Positions 1 to 12,803 of a stretch of DNA of 64,000 nt are shown piece after piece. Position 1 is the first letter of the stretch. Each line of letters starts with the position of its first letter. Source of the DNA: Rotaria sordida (lineage: Eukaryota; Rotifera; Eurotatoria; Philodinida; Philodinidae); assembly GCA_905250125.1 (NCBI GenBank), contig CAJNOL010000001.1:62001-126000 (forward strand), read 5' to 3'. A program made the position numbers and the translations under genes. Below the pieces are notes generated by a model. That model saw only the letters and a list, made by a program, of their open reading frames with translations. It searched no databases and was not told the DNA's origin.

Positions 1-362
1 ATTTTGTGTCTATCAGTAGGTTTTTTTCCAAATCAATTATACCTCTTGTTCTGTATAAATGTTGCTATCGTTTCACTGTATATTCGTTGACTACCTTTCG
101 TATTTGTTTAGCAATTCGCAGCAATGACATACTATTATCAGTCATTCGTATTGTCACTTATCGAAGGTCTTCAGATATCATTTTTGAAACTAAATCTAAA
201 AATATGTTCTTATAGAGTTGATATTTAGTAATCATATAACTCTTGAATAGTCCAAAAACTAAATAAAATGTATATACTGTGATTAGTGCAAACATCGGTC
301 ATTTATTATGGGGGTACCCGTTATTTAATTAAATGATCCATGGTTTTTTTTCTTGTTTCTAG
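1..362 (+). other. Intron or upstream sequence of the SCAPER gene
   Basis: No supported exon. The T-rich tract ending in TTTCTAG at 345-362 is the acceptor for the first visible SCAPER exon. A 69-codon open frame at 6-215 has no recognisable content and is taken as chance. Confidence 0.6.
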
Positions 363-3300
363 ACAACAAAAACTTCAAGTTATTTTATGTCATTACAAGA
401 TGATTGTGATGAAAAAGATATAAGTCCAAATGATCTATCACGTGATGATAATGATTCTGAACCTGATGGAAAATCTCGAACAAAACATCTTCGTATACAT
501 GAAAAATTATCATCACCTTCACGTATTCGGTATTGTTCTATATCTATTTAATAGCATTGATTTAATGATTTTTGAATTATTTAGACCTCTCAGTGAAACT
601 CTTCGTGAAGCAGCTGAACGTCAAGGTATCTAAAATTAAATCGTTTTTTGTTATATATATCTAATATAGTTTATTTAGCACGAGCATTTACACGACGTCA
701 AACTTTACGAGATGAGAAAGCAAGAAAAATGCGTGAATTAACTCATCGAGTAAAAAGAAAAGAAAATTATAAATTTATTAAATTAATTTATTCTATAAAT
801 TTTTCTTGTTTGTTTTTTTTTTTTTAAGGTCAATGAAGTTCGTCAATGGAAAGAAGAATTAATCAAAGCACGTAAAACAACTATTGAAATGAAAATGCAA
901 CGAGCAGAAGAAAAACGTCAATATTTATTATTTTTAAAAGCTAAAAAAGCCGGTGATGAAGATTTAAAAGGACAAGAAATAGCTTTTATTAAATTATTAC
1001 AACACGAAAATCGTCAACAAACATTAAAAGAACGTTATCAAAAAGAAGAACAACTTAAACAATTTCTTGAAGACGAACGTGTTAAAAAACATGATGAACA
1101 TAAACAACGTGAATTAGCAGCAGAAAATCGTCGAAAAGAATTAGAAGCTATGAGACAAATACGTCTTAATAAAATGCAAGAAAAATGGAAAACAAAAGAA
1201 CGTATGATTGAACAACAGTTGATTGAAAAACGTAAACAAAAACAAACAAAAGCTATTGCTAAACAAAAGTAAATTCTTGAGTTTCAAATGATCTTAAGAA
1301 AATAGAATTATAAAACTTGAAAATCATATATAAATACACGAAAACCACCCGCTCTATTCAATTTCAACCACCATAAGTACTAGAGATGTGAAAACGTGTG
1401 TAAACACATAACTCGACCAAGAATGTTGATCTATGTCAATACCGTAAGAATAACGTTTTCAGGCCATTGACATTTATAGTGGTTGAGATTGAATAGAACC
1501 AAGATTTTTGTCTACTACTGTAACTCTTGACAATTTATAAGCTAATTATCATTATATTCGAAGTAATAGAAATCTATATTTTAGGAGTTTTCAACAAAAA
1601 CGAGCTGAACATGTTGCGTATATCAAAGCATCAACTGTTGAATTAAAGAAAAAATTAGCCTTAAAAGTTCGATTCTTTTTTTAAATTTCTTTATCGAAAA
1701 ATATATATTCATTTTTATTGTTTATAGCAAGAAGAAAGTACTCGACGACATATAACACAACTTGAAGAAGTTCGTCGAAAAGCAATGGAAATGAGTACAT
1801 TTCGTGGTCCAAGTGCTGAAGATCATCATCATCATCATCATCATCATGCATCTCCTGCATCAAATGATAATAAAATAACAACATCAACAACTAGTATTCT
1901 TACAACTGATGATCCAATACCAACTCGAAAATATTGTACACTTTGTAATCTTTTGGTCAGCCTTGATGTTATTTTTTTCTTGTATCTTCATGAATAATAT
2001 TTATTTCAATATTGATAAAAATCATTTTCTCTTCTAGTTAGCTTCTGATCTTCATTTACAAACACATCTACGTGGTACACGTCATAATCAATTATTAATC
2101 GAACGTTTCAATCAAAAAAATGATAATGGAACAAAAAAACAACTAAAACAAGAAGATATTGTATATACACAGATTATATATGTTCCATGTTTTCTTAAAT
2201 CAAAAACAAGTTATTTTGTAGGATACATTTAATATTGAATGTATAACAATTGTTACCAATGATGATATTGTACGACAAGAAATGGCTTATAATCGAGAAC
2301 GAAAACATGCAATGAAAAAACGAGCAAAAAAATTACGTCTTCGAATGACACAACGGTAAAATAAATTAAATACAAAATAACTTTTATATATATTTAATAT
2401 TTTTCTTTTGTAGTTCAGTAGCATATGAAGCTGAAAATGCTCAACGACCTTTTTTAACATCAACTCATAAAGCACGGTAAACAAAAAAACAAAAATTCAA
2501 TTTAAATATTGAAATAATATATAATCATATTTTATTTTTAGTATTCAACGATTTTTAAATGAATTAGAAAAATCATTAAATACAACAGCAAGAAAAGAAC
2601 CATTAAATACAACAAATTATTTAACATGTCAACGTATTCTAACTGAATTTGTTAAGATTTTTGATACACAAGGTTATGAAAAGGTTATTATATAAATATG
2701 CTTTTAAAGAATATTCATAAATTAATTATTTAGGATTCACCACTTGAACAACGTGTTTTTTTCAGTCTAAATGGTTATACAACATTAACTAAAATGATTG
2801 AATTACGTGCAGAATGTAATAAACCAGCTCTTGCACCAGAAAGGTATTCATATTTTTAGAATTAAATATTAAATCTATTTAGATAAAATTTAGTCTCATT
2901 GCATTGACCATATCAGTTTATCGAGCAGCAACAAATAATAATCTGGATAATGCTCTTTATATATTAAATAGTGGCAAAATTTTAACACTTGTCGAAAGTT
3001 TAGTTCGACATTTAACAGTAAGTAATAATTATAGGAGTTCACAAAAAATTATACTTGACGACTTTTTAAGATACTATGACATTCATAAATTTTATTTCCT
3101 GTACTTCCTTTATGGTGTGGGTGAAATAGAGACCTCACTTCATTCATACTCCAAAAGTGACTAATGCAGCAGTGGAACAGTTGAACCCATATCGATGGGG
3201 AAATTGTTTTCCATTTATGCAGAAATAGTTCTCCCTACGTAAAATCATACATATCAAGAAGAAATATAACTAAAGAACATAAACCTGTATCTACGGACTA

Positions 3301-4965
3301 TATTTCATTTTTGACATCTGCTTATTATGGATGAATGATTTCTCCCTTTCTAAAAAACAATGTTTCTGCTTGATTTTTTGGGAAGTATTGTTCATCTTTG
3401 AATATTTTACATATATTTAGGGTTTGAAAATTGATGATTTATCAACATCAAATATTGATCAAAGTGAAAGTGAAAAATTAGCTCAGATTGATTTAGTAAC
3501 TAATCTAGCTGAATTACTTGTTAATCTTCTTACAATGTATAATACAATAGTAAGAGAAATTCGAAAACATGAAAATGAAACTAATGATGATAAATTAACA
3601 ATAAGTCGTTTAACTGATTTTATTAGGTAAATCAAATATTTACTAAAAAAAAAAAATTTCATTATCTATTTGTATTCTTATTTTATAAGTTATATGGCTA
3701 ATGTTGGTATTCTTGATCGAATCGCATCATTTTTTCGTACAGCTCGAGCTATTGTTAATACAACAAAATCACATCTACCTAATATGATTATTCATTTACT
3801 TAATCTCTTACAACAAATGGTTCATTTTTCTAAGCCAAAGTAAAATCTGTTGTTTTTTAATTTATTAAAAAAAAAAAAAAAAAAAAAAAAACATATCATA
3901 TCTCTTAATTAGAATATGTCAAGTACCATTTAGTCAATCATCAAAAAAATCAACGAATGATCCAGCACAAGTATTAAATATAATGAAATCAACAAATTTT
4001 TGTGAAATACTTTCATTAATCTATGGTATTCTTATTCATGTAAATGATAATAATAGTAATAATCAAATGAATATTGATAATAATAGTACGATAACTGTAC
4101 ATGAAAAAACATTTATTATTGTAAATAATTCAATGATTTTATTGAATACACTTGCAATACTCGATCTTGATACATTTCAAGTTAGAGAAAATAAAATTTT
4201 TGAATTTTTAATTTAAAAAAAAAATCTTTTTTAGACAATTCTTGATGAAGAAACAATTTCACTTCAACTTCGACATGTTGCAAATTATATTCTTGCTTAT
4301 TGTAATCATCAACAAACACCAATGAATGATAATTTACTACGTCAAATTATTATTCTTATTGGTTATTATTGTGTTTTAAATCAAGATAATCAAGTTAGTT
4401 TTTATTTTATTTCAAATATTAATTTTAAAACAAAACATTCTTTTTTTTTAGTGTCGTTTAGCTTTTGGTAATCGACCTACTATATTACAACAATTATCAT
4501 GTTTACCATTTCGTTATTTTGTTGAATCAAAATATATGGATATACTTTTTCCAACATTAATTGCTTGTTCATTTGATTGTGAAACAACACGAGCAATTCT
4601 TCAAACTGAAATGTCACTTGATCTTATTGGAAATTATATTCAAGTAAATTAAATTTTTGTTTTTTGTAAACATTTGTTTTATTTTTTCAAATAGACAAAA
4701 ATAAATGAAACAACAACAACAACAACAACGATTAATGAAGATGATAGTAAATTGATATGAATAAAAATATTTAAAATATTTTTTTTTGATTATTTTTATT
4801 TCAGTTATTTCTACTTTTCATATGCGATTTCCATGTGATGAATGGAATAATGCTTTGAAATATTATCAATTAAAATCGAAAATTATAACAAATCAAATTG
4901 AACATCATGGATCAATTATTAGTAAGAAACAAGATGATGAAAAAAAAGAAAATGAATCTCCTTGA
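363..4965 (+). CDS. SCAPER: SCAPER homologue (S-phase cyclin A-associated protein in the ER), 5' partial
   Basis: Nineteen visible exons: 363-529, 585-625, 679-749, 829-1268, 1585-1666, 1728-1955, 2038-2160, 2222-2355, 2414-2476, 2542-2683, 2734-2843, 2894-3017, 3421-3626, 3690-3839, 3913-4180, 4235-4393, 4452-4643, 4695-4746 and 4805-4965. Phases agree throughout and give about 970 codons to a TGA. Seen: a long charged coiled coil (exons 3-6, RRQTLRDEKARK and VNEVRQWKEELIKARK), a run of eight His, then a C2H2 finger split by an intron (CTLCNLL...LHLQTHLRGTRH), a helical C-terminal half, and a late FHMRFPCDEWNNALKYY segment. This order matches SCAPER, an ER/cytoplasmic protein that binds cyclin A/CDK2 and is linked to cilia in vertebrates (family knowledge). 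The N-terminus lies off the left edge: 363 follows a splice acceptor. A 312-bp intron after codon 240 carries a MITE-like element. Identification is strong from the coiled-coil and finger combination. Confidence 0.9.
1350..1500. mobile_element. MITE-like element with 28-bp terminal inverted repeats in a SCAPER intron
   Basis: The left end (1350-1377, containing CTCTATTCAATTTCAACCAC) and the reverse complement of the right end (1473-1500, TTCTATTCAATCTCAACCAC) match over about 28 bases with about five differences. The unit is 151 bp, has no coding capacity and sits wholly in the intron 1269-1584. I could not identify a target-site duplication, so the superfamily is unassigned. Confidence 0.7.
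3018..3420 (+). other. Long SCAPER intron (403 bp)
   Basis: Starts GTAAGTAATAAT and ends ATATATTTAG. It is longer than the usual 50-60 bp introns of this gene. The content is unremarkable AT-rich sequence without an inverted repeat I could recognise, possibly an old decayed insertion. Confidence 0.6.
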
Positions 4966-7886
4966 AATGATAATAATATACAATCTTAAAAGAATGATTT
5001 CTTTGTTTCAAATTTCACTGATTAAAGTTTGAATATTAAGATGTGAGGTATATCTATTTATGGTACAAATATTTTTTTGTTTTGTCTAAATGTGTGTTTT
5101 TCGTTTGATCATCAAACAAGAAATACTCGATGTACGTTAATTCCATTTTTTTTTCGGTGTTGTATAAACAAACTTACATGTATTTTTCAACGAGTAAAGA
5201 ACAAGACACTTCTTTTTTTTCCCGTCATTGTTAAGCCTTTGTTTTTCCTATTTTCTTCACTTTTGTAATAAATTTGACATATTATTTTTTCTGTTCATGT
5301 ACAAAAATAAATAATTGATGTTCATTATTATAAAAATAAGAATAAATATATTAAAGTAAGTTACATAATTACAACGAAATTCGTCTCAGATTATTAAATC
5401 TATCAATGTTATTATTGCTGACGTAGGCTGATAACAATTCAAATAATATTCAATCATTATGATCAAACATGATAATTCAATATTCTATTAATAATTGATA
5501 AAAAAAAAACTTTATCATTCTCTCTCAATTTTATTCGAGCTACATTATGTAACTATTGAAAGAAAAATACTTTTACGTATATGACAAAATACAAATTTCT
5601 ATAATATTTTAAGAAATTGTCATTAACAACTATTTGTGATTGTTCTGTCCAATATATTGGGTCGAGTGTAATGAGACAGAACGATACATTATTATTTATT
5701 AACATGATGTAGTAGGACTCGGTTTAAATCATATTTATCATCTAGGAATGTTCTACATCAACAAAACAAAAGTATTGTGAAATTTCTTGTCAACTATTAT
5801 CACGGTGACTTTAAATGTATTTTTTTCAAACGCGTTAAAACGTGATTTTTCTTCCACTAAAGACGTAAACGAGCTGTTCCAGAACGCATTCCTTACGATA
5901 CGTTTTACTGTTATCAAAGGCACTTTTATCTGCAAGCTTTCCTATTTGTCTGTCCATGATATTTATTTTATTACATATACATCATTCTATTGCATCTTCC
6001 TCAGAAATTTATTTGTCAATAGTTCTAAAAATTTCAGGAAAGGAACATGATAATGAGTACAGCAAAATCTGATATATAGTTGACATACTCAAATGCTTTG
6101 TTGTGGTCAAACAAAAGGTTTAAATATTAAACAAAAAGACGAAGCATTTGTATATCAACTATACTTTGATTTGTGCTGAACTTGCTATGATATATCTTTG
6201 CTGATACCTTTAGAATTTTTGGCACGAAAAGTTATTGGAAAAAAGTGCAGTCGAATGGTGTAAGTATGATAAGTAGTACAGATAAACGGATAGGAAAAGG
6301 CTTTTACAGCAAAAAAAAACGTAAATATGACTTTTAGTCACATCTTAAAATGTGGATCTAAGCAGTGAATATAATCATGATTGTCATCAGTGTAGAAAGG
6401 TGTCAACGAAATTAGATAGTTCGAAGACAATTCTGAAAAAGATATTCAGGCATGTTCTCTTGTTAGTTTACTTAAAATATAATCTAATTAGAAGAAAAAT
6501 TTATTTTTCTTTGACATTGTTTATATGATAATAATAGATCAGACTTATGAAACTTTTGAATAGTTCAAATTTTCAAAAAATATTCAAGTATAAAACTATA
6601 GTTTTAATATATTTTTCAGTTTGAATAGATTAATAAGAAGCAAAAATGCAGAGCTTCAAGTAATGCAAATCGTAAACAAAGGGATTTAAGGTACATTAGT
6701 ACTGTGATCGAATTATTCGTCACAAGTGCCAGTGTGAGCGAGGATCTTTTGTTACTTCTAATTTTGTTTTAGAACACTTTTTGAACATATATACTATGCA
6801 ACGAATTGTAGTACACAGGTGACAATACTAGAGTTTTGTAGGATTAACGATTTTTCATGTCTTGAATTTCATTGGTCACATTCTGCATTGTCACTGTTAC
6901 AGCAGAAGAAAGCAACGTCTTTTTGATACCAGCAATAAAAAAAATGAATAATTTATTATTTATTACATGAAGAAACTGGTCTCAGACATGAATGTTGTTT
7001 AAATACACTTTCACCTATATTCAGATACTGATTATTGTGTGTAGTAGACTAAATAAATCCGATTATATGTCTACAATGAAGTAAGAATAAAATGATTGAT
7101 GAAGAAAACAATCATAAATAGTTTTAAAGATATCTCGTAAGATGTTTTTCTATTGTTTTTTTAAATTAAAACCCAAAATAATTTTAAGAAATCAGAAATT
7201 TAAAGTTTATGACACGCTCTTCTAAATAAATATCACAAATCTAGAATTAAGGATGTAGCAATGACAATGATCTTATATTCATTTCGACTTTTTCGGTCGA
7301 GGGAGGTCTATTTAAACAAAGAAAAAGCCTGAATTTTACGAAGCATACCCAAGTTGTTCTCAAAACGATAAAATTTTACTGGAAAATTTCGATAAACCTC
7401 CTATAGATTTAGATTTCTAGACTCGAAAAACCTACACTCTACTTTTATTAAACTCAGTTATTTCCTCGAAAATGACCTCTCCAATCAAAAAAAAATCGAA
7501 ATCAATTCGAGACTATCTTATTTTTATCATGCGTTCACCATTAGTCTAAACTAGAGGTGTTCATCGCGGCTGCAAGCTTGCTACTATCGCGATAGTTTCT
7601 TTAAAACATCTCTCGTATATAGGCATACATGTTTAGATTACCGCACCGTTGCATCCCATGTTCAAGATATTAGGTTTTTTTTACCATAGAATAAAATATT
7701 TAGGAGGATTCTCATAGAAATGAAAATTGACTTGAAAAAAAAATATAATTTTTTTTCCTTCTAAGGACTTTGTATGATTATCAATGGCTCATTGACTTGT
7801 CCTTGGTATTAATATTCTATCATTATGGCGTGGATCAATAGATGTGTTAATTTAACAGAATCAATGATCTACGTTTTTCGTTATGA
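4966..7886. other. Intergenic region downstream of SCAPER
   Basis: Holds the SCAPER 3' flank, with AATAAA-like motifs near 5306-5345, and AT-rich non-coding sequence. One hairpin element lies at 6057-6182. Open frames near 5077-5268 and 5753-6050 have no recognisable motifs or splice structure and are not called. Confidence 0.6.
6057..6182. repeat. Hairpin-forming inverted repeat, MITE-like
   Basis: The left arm (6057-6101, with ATATAGTTGACATACTCAAA) and the reverse complement of the right arm (6140-6182, with TATAGTTGATATACAAAT) pair over about 40 bases with several mismatches, leaving a loop of about 40 bases. No coding content. Probably a non-autonomous element relic. Confidence 0.6.
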
Positions 7887-8340
7887 AAACAACGACTAAT
7901 ATCAAATGAAATAAATTTCAATGATATTGAAACAACATTTAATACAATTTATATAAAAAGTCTTTTATTACGTTCTAATAATCAACCATATTTAATTGCA
8001 TTAATAGATTCTATATCAATTTATTTTGATACAATACAAAATCCTATTGAATTAACATATCAATTTTCATCAGATGATACACGTGATTTATTACATTTTA
8101 TAATATTTATATCGAAAATCATTTATATAAATATATTTCAAAAAATTCTTCTCTTAGTTGAAAAAACTATATTATCTATATTTGAATATCTTTATCAACG
8201 GCATGGTTTAATTCTATCAAATAAACAAAGAAAAATCTATTATTACAATCATATTTAAATTTAATTGAACAAGAAGATTGACCATTTACATAATTATTAC
8301 TTTTATTAAATGTACTTCGATTGAATTATACAAGAAATCC
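7887..8340 (+). pseudogene. Decayed coding fragment of unknown helical protein
   Basis: A 123-codon frame without a start Met runs from just after TGA 7884-7886 to TAA 8256-8258. It uses the codon style of the real exons here and reads like an amphipathic helical repeat protein (SLLLRSNNQPYLIALIDSIS, FSSDDTRDLLHFI). After a one-base shift near 8230 the sense continues as LLLQSYLNLIEQED, then TGA where Trp would fit, PFT, TAA where Gln would fit, and LLLLLNVLRLNYTRNPTA. A single frameshift plus two stop mutations explains the pattern. I do not recognise the parent gene; a HEAT/exportin-type helical protein is possible but unproven. Confidence 0.5.
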
Positions 8341-8633
8341 AACTGCAAAGCAAAAAAGTCTTCCAAAAATTTTTATAATGTAGGAACACAGCACTACCAC
8401 AGAGGTTGTTCATATTGAGCTTAGGAAAACTATCAGAAGTAGTTAATAAAGATTTATTTATCCAGTTTTTGTAGAGCTTTTCACGGCGCATGTTTTGAAA
8501 AAAGAATCAAGATTTTATCAGTTTTTCAAGTCGAGATATATGCAAAACAAAATATATCGGAAAACTTTTGCAATACCCGATATATATATATATTGACATA
8601 TATAAGTTAAAAACAGTATAGAAAAAGAAAAAT

Positions 8634-11400
8634 ATGAAAATGAAATATTCATGTGTTCAATTAACTGATCTACCTGATGAAATCCTTATGATTATTTATA
8701 AACAGCTATACAATGTCGAAGCATTTTACTCTTTAATAGATGTTAATAAACGATTAAATAAAATTCAACATAATCCAATATTTCCTAGTGTGTTAACGTT
8801 GTTGGACTGTTCTATAGATGGTCACATTTGCTCATTACCGTATCCAATGTTTCATCGATTTTGTTCACAAATTTTATCTCAAATTCATTGTAACTTTCAA
8901 TGGCTAAATCTTGAACCATTAACTATGAATACAATTCTTCTTTCTGGAAATGACTCGAATTTATATGGATTTGGTTTATATGATCTTAAAATGCAAAAAG
9001 TTAAATATCTCTTTACTGATAAGATAGTTTTATTTAATTGCTAGAAATATGTCATTGATACCATTGAATAAATAATGAGAAAATCTAGTAGAAGATTAGA
9101 TTTGTATGTTGCAAAATAAATTGGAAAAGTCTAAAACAATCTACGGTATAATCGAAGTTATATTAAATGTAGTTTGATTTTCAATAGTTCTCAATCTATG
9201 TTTAGATGAAACTTTAATTTATAGATTCAAAAATCAAATTTCATCACTTGTCATCGATATTACTGAAAATGATGAAGCAAATTCAAGAGAAATTATTCGA
9301 CTTATATTCACACATATATGTGTTATGTTCAGTGGCGTAGCCATTGGACAATTGCCCAATAATTTTCTGGGAAGATAGTTATTGCCCAATACCAAAACAT
9401 CTTGAGACACATGCATTTTCAGAATCGAAATAACTTTATTTTATCAAATTGTCTCCTATAATAATCTAATCCAAGTAGTTATTTAGAACGGTCATTTGAC
9501 AGTCTTTTCTGATTAAACAAATAATTACAGTAATTACAATTCAGCAGTATTTTTCATCAAACTTCTCGTCATTCTTTTTCAAATCGTCAATGTAAAACGT
9601 GAGTAAGTGATCAACGATTTTTCTGAATTTATGAAACTATATTGAACCTATATGATAGCAATGCAATAGTCTAAGTACAATACTTTGATAGTGTGACTGA
9701 TGACATAGCTCTCGCAACTTAAAAATTAAAACTGCCATGAACTCAACAGATTTTGTTGTCAAAAAGAAACCCATTCAGTGTGTGAACTAATGTAGAATTT
9801 TACTCGTGGTGTTTTTTTCTTTATCGATAACGCTGAGAAAGTTCGAGTGAATCGAACCGAAATGAGTGCTAACATGAGTCATTTTTCATATCTTTGACAA
9901 TATAACAGAGACATACATCTACTTCTCTACACAGCCATATTCATCTTCCAGTCGATACAGTGATAGCGTTACAGTTATTTTATAGTAATTTTTACTGTGG
10001 GTTTCCATCATTTTCGTTTCAAGCAACGTCTATAAGTGAACTTAAAAATCCATAACACTAGAAATTCTATTGATTTTTCATATTCATTAGCTACTCATCG
10101 GACACGAATATCAGTCATTAACAGAATCTGTAACCTATTTTCGTATCACATTTCTTTTATTGTCTTTGAAGTTCGTAGGAGATACGTTCTAAAAATAATA
10201 AGAGAAGTACAAGTAAATCTGTAATAGACTACAACTTCAAACAATTACACAGGTTTTTTATAATAGTATCGGTTCGTGTAAAAGTAGGTTACAAAAATAT
10301 ATTAAGAATCTCGTGATGAATTCTGACTGATTCAAGCAGTCTGATCCTTCCTTCTTTACATAAACAGCCTTTACATCAACAAAAAGTACTCAAAATATGA
10401 AAAAAAGATACATTTATACTCATTTTGTGAAAAAAATATACAAAACATCCGAAAAACTCGATACCACCTGGTAAAAAATTCCCAACGGATCGGAATTACT
10501 ATACTTACCGTCATTAGTTACAATTTTATCTTTTTATGCTTTTTCCGAAGTTAAATATCCGATTATGTGAAAATCGAAAGCTCCATTTATAGATAAGAAC
10601 AGCAAAAATGACAGAGCTTCTCTTAGTTGAGAGTAATAAATCTCTTTTCGTCAAACATCAACTTTTCTGAGAGAAGGAAGTTTTTGAAAGAAGTAGTGAC
10701 CCAATTGATTTTGAATTACCCATTATTGCCCAGTGCTCAAAATAATTTAGCTGGTAAACGGCCCATAGTTCAAAAATTCCTGGCTACGTCACTCGTTATG
10801 TTTACTAATTTACGATATTTAAATTTCGGTCCATCTTTAAGTGAATGTCAACAATTATCATTTGGTACTTCACCTCCAACTGTTTTCTCTTCAACTCTAT
10901 CAGAATTACATATACTTGTGCCTCGTTTTATTGATTGTCTATATTTACTTGATGGATGATTCAATCAACTTCATACACTATGTTTATATTACATTCATTA
11001 ATATACCGTATGAAACAATCAATAATAAAGTATATTATTTTGAATAATAACTTTGATGGAGATGAGAAAATATTATTGTATTTTTTTAGGAAAAACTACC
11101 TAATTTAAGATGCTTTTCATTGTATTGTGAGACAGATACAGAGTTATATGATGAGTTCATTGTACCACTTTTACATCGAATGTCAAATTTAGAAAAACTT
11201 CACTTGTACCTGAACGTTACTGATAGAAAAACATTTATTGATGGTAATGATTTAAAGACAACTATTATTGATCATTTGTTACGATTAAACTCATTCACAT
11301 TTAATTTTAAATCATTCGATAGTTGTTTTAATCAAACTAATTTGCCATCAAATGAAGATATTCAACAATCCTTCAAAGATTTTAAATATAATACAAGAAG
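8634..11400 (+). pseudogene. F-box/leucine-rich-repeat family gene, disrupted
   Basis: 8634-9044 encodes an F-box start (LPDEILMIIYKQLYNVEAFY, then NVEAFYSLIDVNKRLNKI). A segment at 9226-9329 (NQISSLVIDITENDEANSRE) follows a TTTATAG acceptor. The sense then jumps to 10795-10956 (TNLRYLNFGPSLSE) and to 11090-11400 (EKLPNLRCFSLY, MSNLEKLHLYLNV), which are LRR-like. Three lesions are seen. No phase-compatible splice joins the first two parts. A 1465-bp hAT-like element with 8-bp TSD interrupts the coding sequence at 9330-10794. A TGA at 10957-10959 stops the frame where FNQLHTLCLYYIH follows. Large F-box-like families of this kind are known from bdelloid rotifers; intact members would be SCF ubiquitin-ligase substrate adaptors. 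Confident as a family relic, less so on exact limits. Confidence 0.75.
9330..10794. mobile_element. Non-autonomous hAT-like transposon inserted in the F-box gene
   Basis: The element begins CAGTGGCGTAGCCA and ends TGGCTACGTCACTC, imperfect terminal inverted repeats of the CAGTGGCGTAGCC type common in hAT elements. It is flanked by a perfect 8-bp duplication GTTATGTT (9322-9329 and 10795-10802). Subterminal TTGCCCAATA/TATTGCCCA motifs occur in inverted positions near each end. It is 1465 bp long and no transposase is visible; the longest internal frame is about 110 codons (10627-10959) and runs out into the host gene. Removing the element and one TSD rejoins the host reading frame. Confidence 0.85.
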
Positions 11401-11479
11401 AAAGATAATAACACCTTTCTTTTGTGTGCCTTTTTTAGCATTCTTCCATTCTTTAAATAAGACTTCGAATATTTTGTAA

Positions 11480-12803
11480 AAACGATAATTGAGAAAATCA
11501 AATGAATAAAAAAAAATCCGTTGCATTGATACATTCGGAATATTCAGTGAGTATTTCATTTTTGTTAAAAATCCAAATTTCATAATAAGTTGCATATTAC
11601 TCATAATAAAATTATCTACTTGCAAACATGACTTTTTACCTTTTGAATATTATGGAGAAAACCTTATATCTTGTTTGTGGCATATTTTGTGAGTCATATC
11701 TGGAAGAATGAATTATATATGAGAAGACATTTTTTTTCACTTATGGGAATCCTAAAATGATTTATTTTTTCTTTTCTTTTCATTTCTATTTCTGTTGGAA
11801 GAAACCAAGTTACATTACCTACAATAAATAATTTTCTCATTATTGTAGCTATTTACCCATTGATATCTCACTCTTCTCGAAACAGTTATCCGAGTAGGAT
11901 ACGCTTCAACTATTTTTGTTTACACCCTTTACTATCTACCGTCTGTAAAAATATGCAATCGAACATGAATATTCTTTGTCTGTTGCCAATGTTGATTATG
12001 ATGAAAATATCTGTCGAAGAATCCTATGTCCACAAAAAATGCATATAATCTACAATATTCCAGTTGCACGAAAGTCAATATGCTTGCATTGACAAGTTAG
12101 AAGTACATAGCTACGTTTCACATATACAATCTTCTGAATGAGGAAATATTTCGGTCTTGTATAGTTTCATTGTGTATATGCACAACTTCCAATTGTTGAT
12201 TCGCTTCTTTAAATGTGACTTTAGTCATTGACAACAATAATTCAATTCATTTCACAAGTTAGGCTAAGACCATTAGTAACATTATGTTAATAGCATATCT
12301 GTTCGAATCTGAATTGAATTGAGATTTATTTTTAATATTTCATATGAAATGAGTCCAGATATGTTCTTGTCATAAACTACATCTAAACGCAAAAGATGTT
12401 GCATTGGAAATGCGGTGTGAATGAAAATTGTGTTGAAGCGCATCTAAATGTAAACAATATTTTATCTAAACTACGCAACTGGTCGCGTTCCGGACGCACA
12501 TCAAACTTGATTCGGGCGTATTTCGACCTAAAAAAAATATTTATATGGATTCGAGTACTATTGAATTTCCGTAAGTGAATATTTTTAGCTAATCAACACA
12601 AAAATTATATCAAGCTATAATTAAAATCAGCTCACTCAATAGAGACAGATTACTGTTAATGTCTAGAAACCAATCATAATAAATTAAAATATTACATGAT
12701 TTCATTCGTTTTTTTTTCTACTTCTAAACGTAGAAATAATTCATCTATCAAAAGATTTATTAATAAACTACAATCATTAAACACGTATAAACACAAAAAA
12801 GAT
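11480..12803. other. Intergenic region between the F-box pseudogene and RTTN 3' end
   Basis: AT-rich non-coding sequence. Small open frames (11860-12048, 12396-12578) show no motifs. Nothing else supported. Confidence 0.6.

Noticed and set aside
7550..7600. TAGAGGTGTTCATCGCGG, similar to a hAT terminus
   Set aside because: No complementary end or 8-bp duplication located; left as unexplained.
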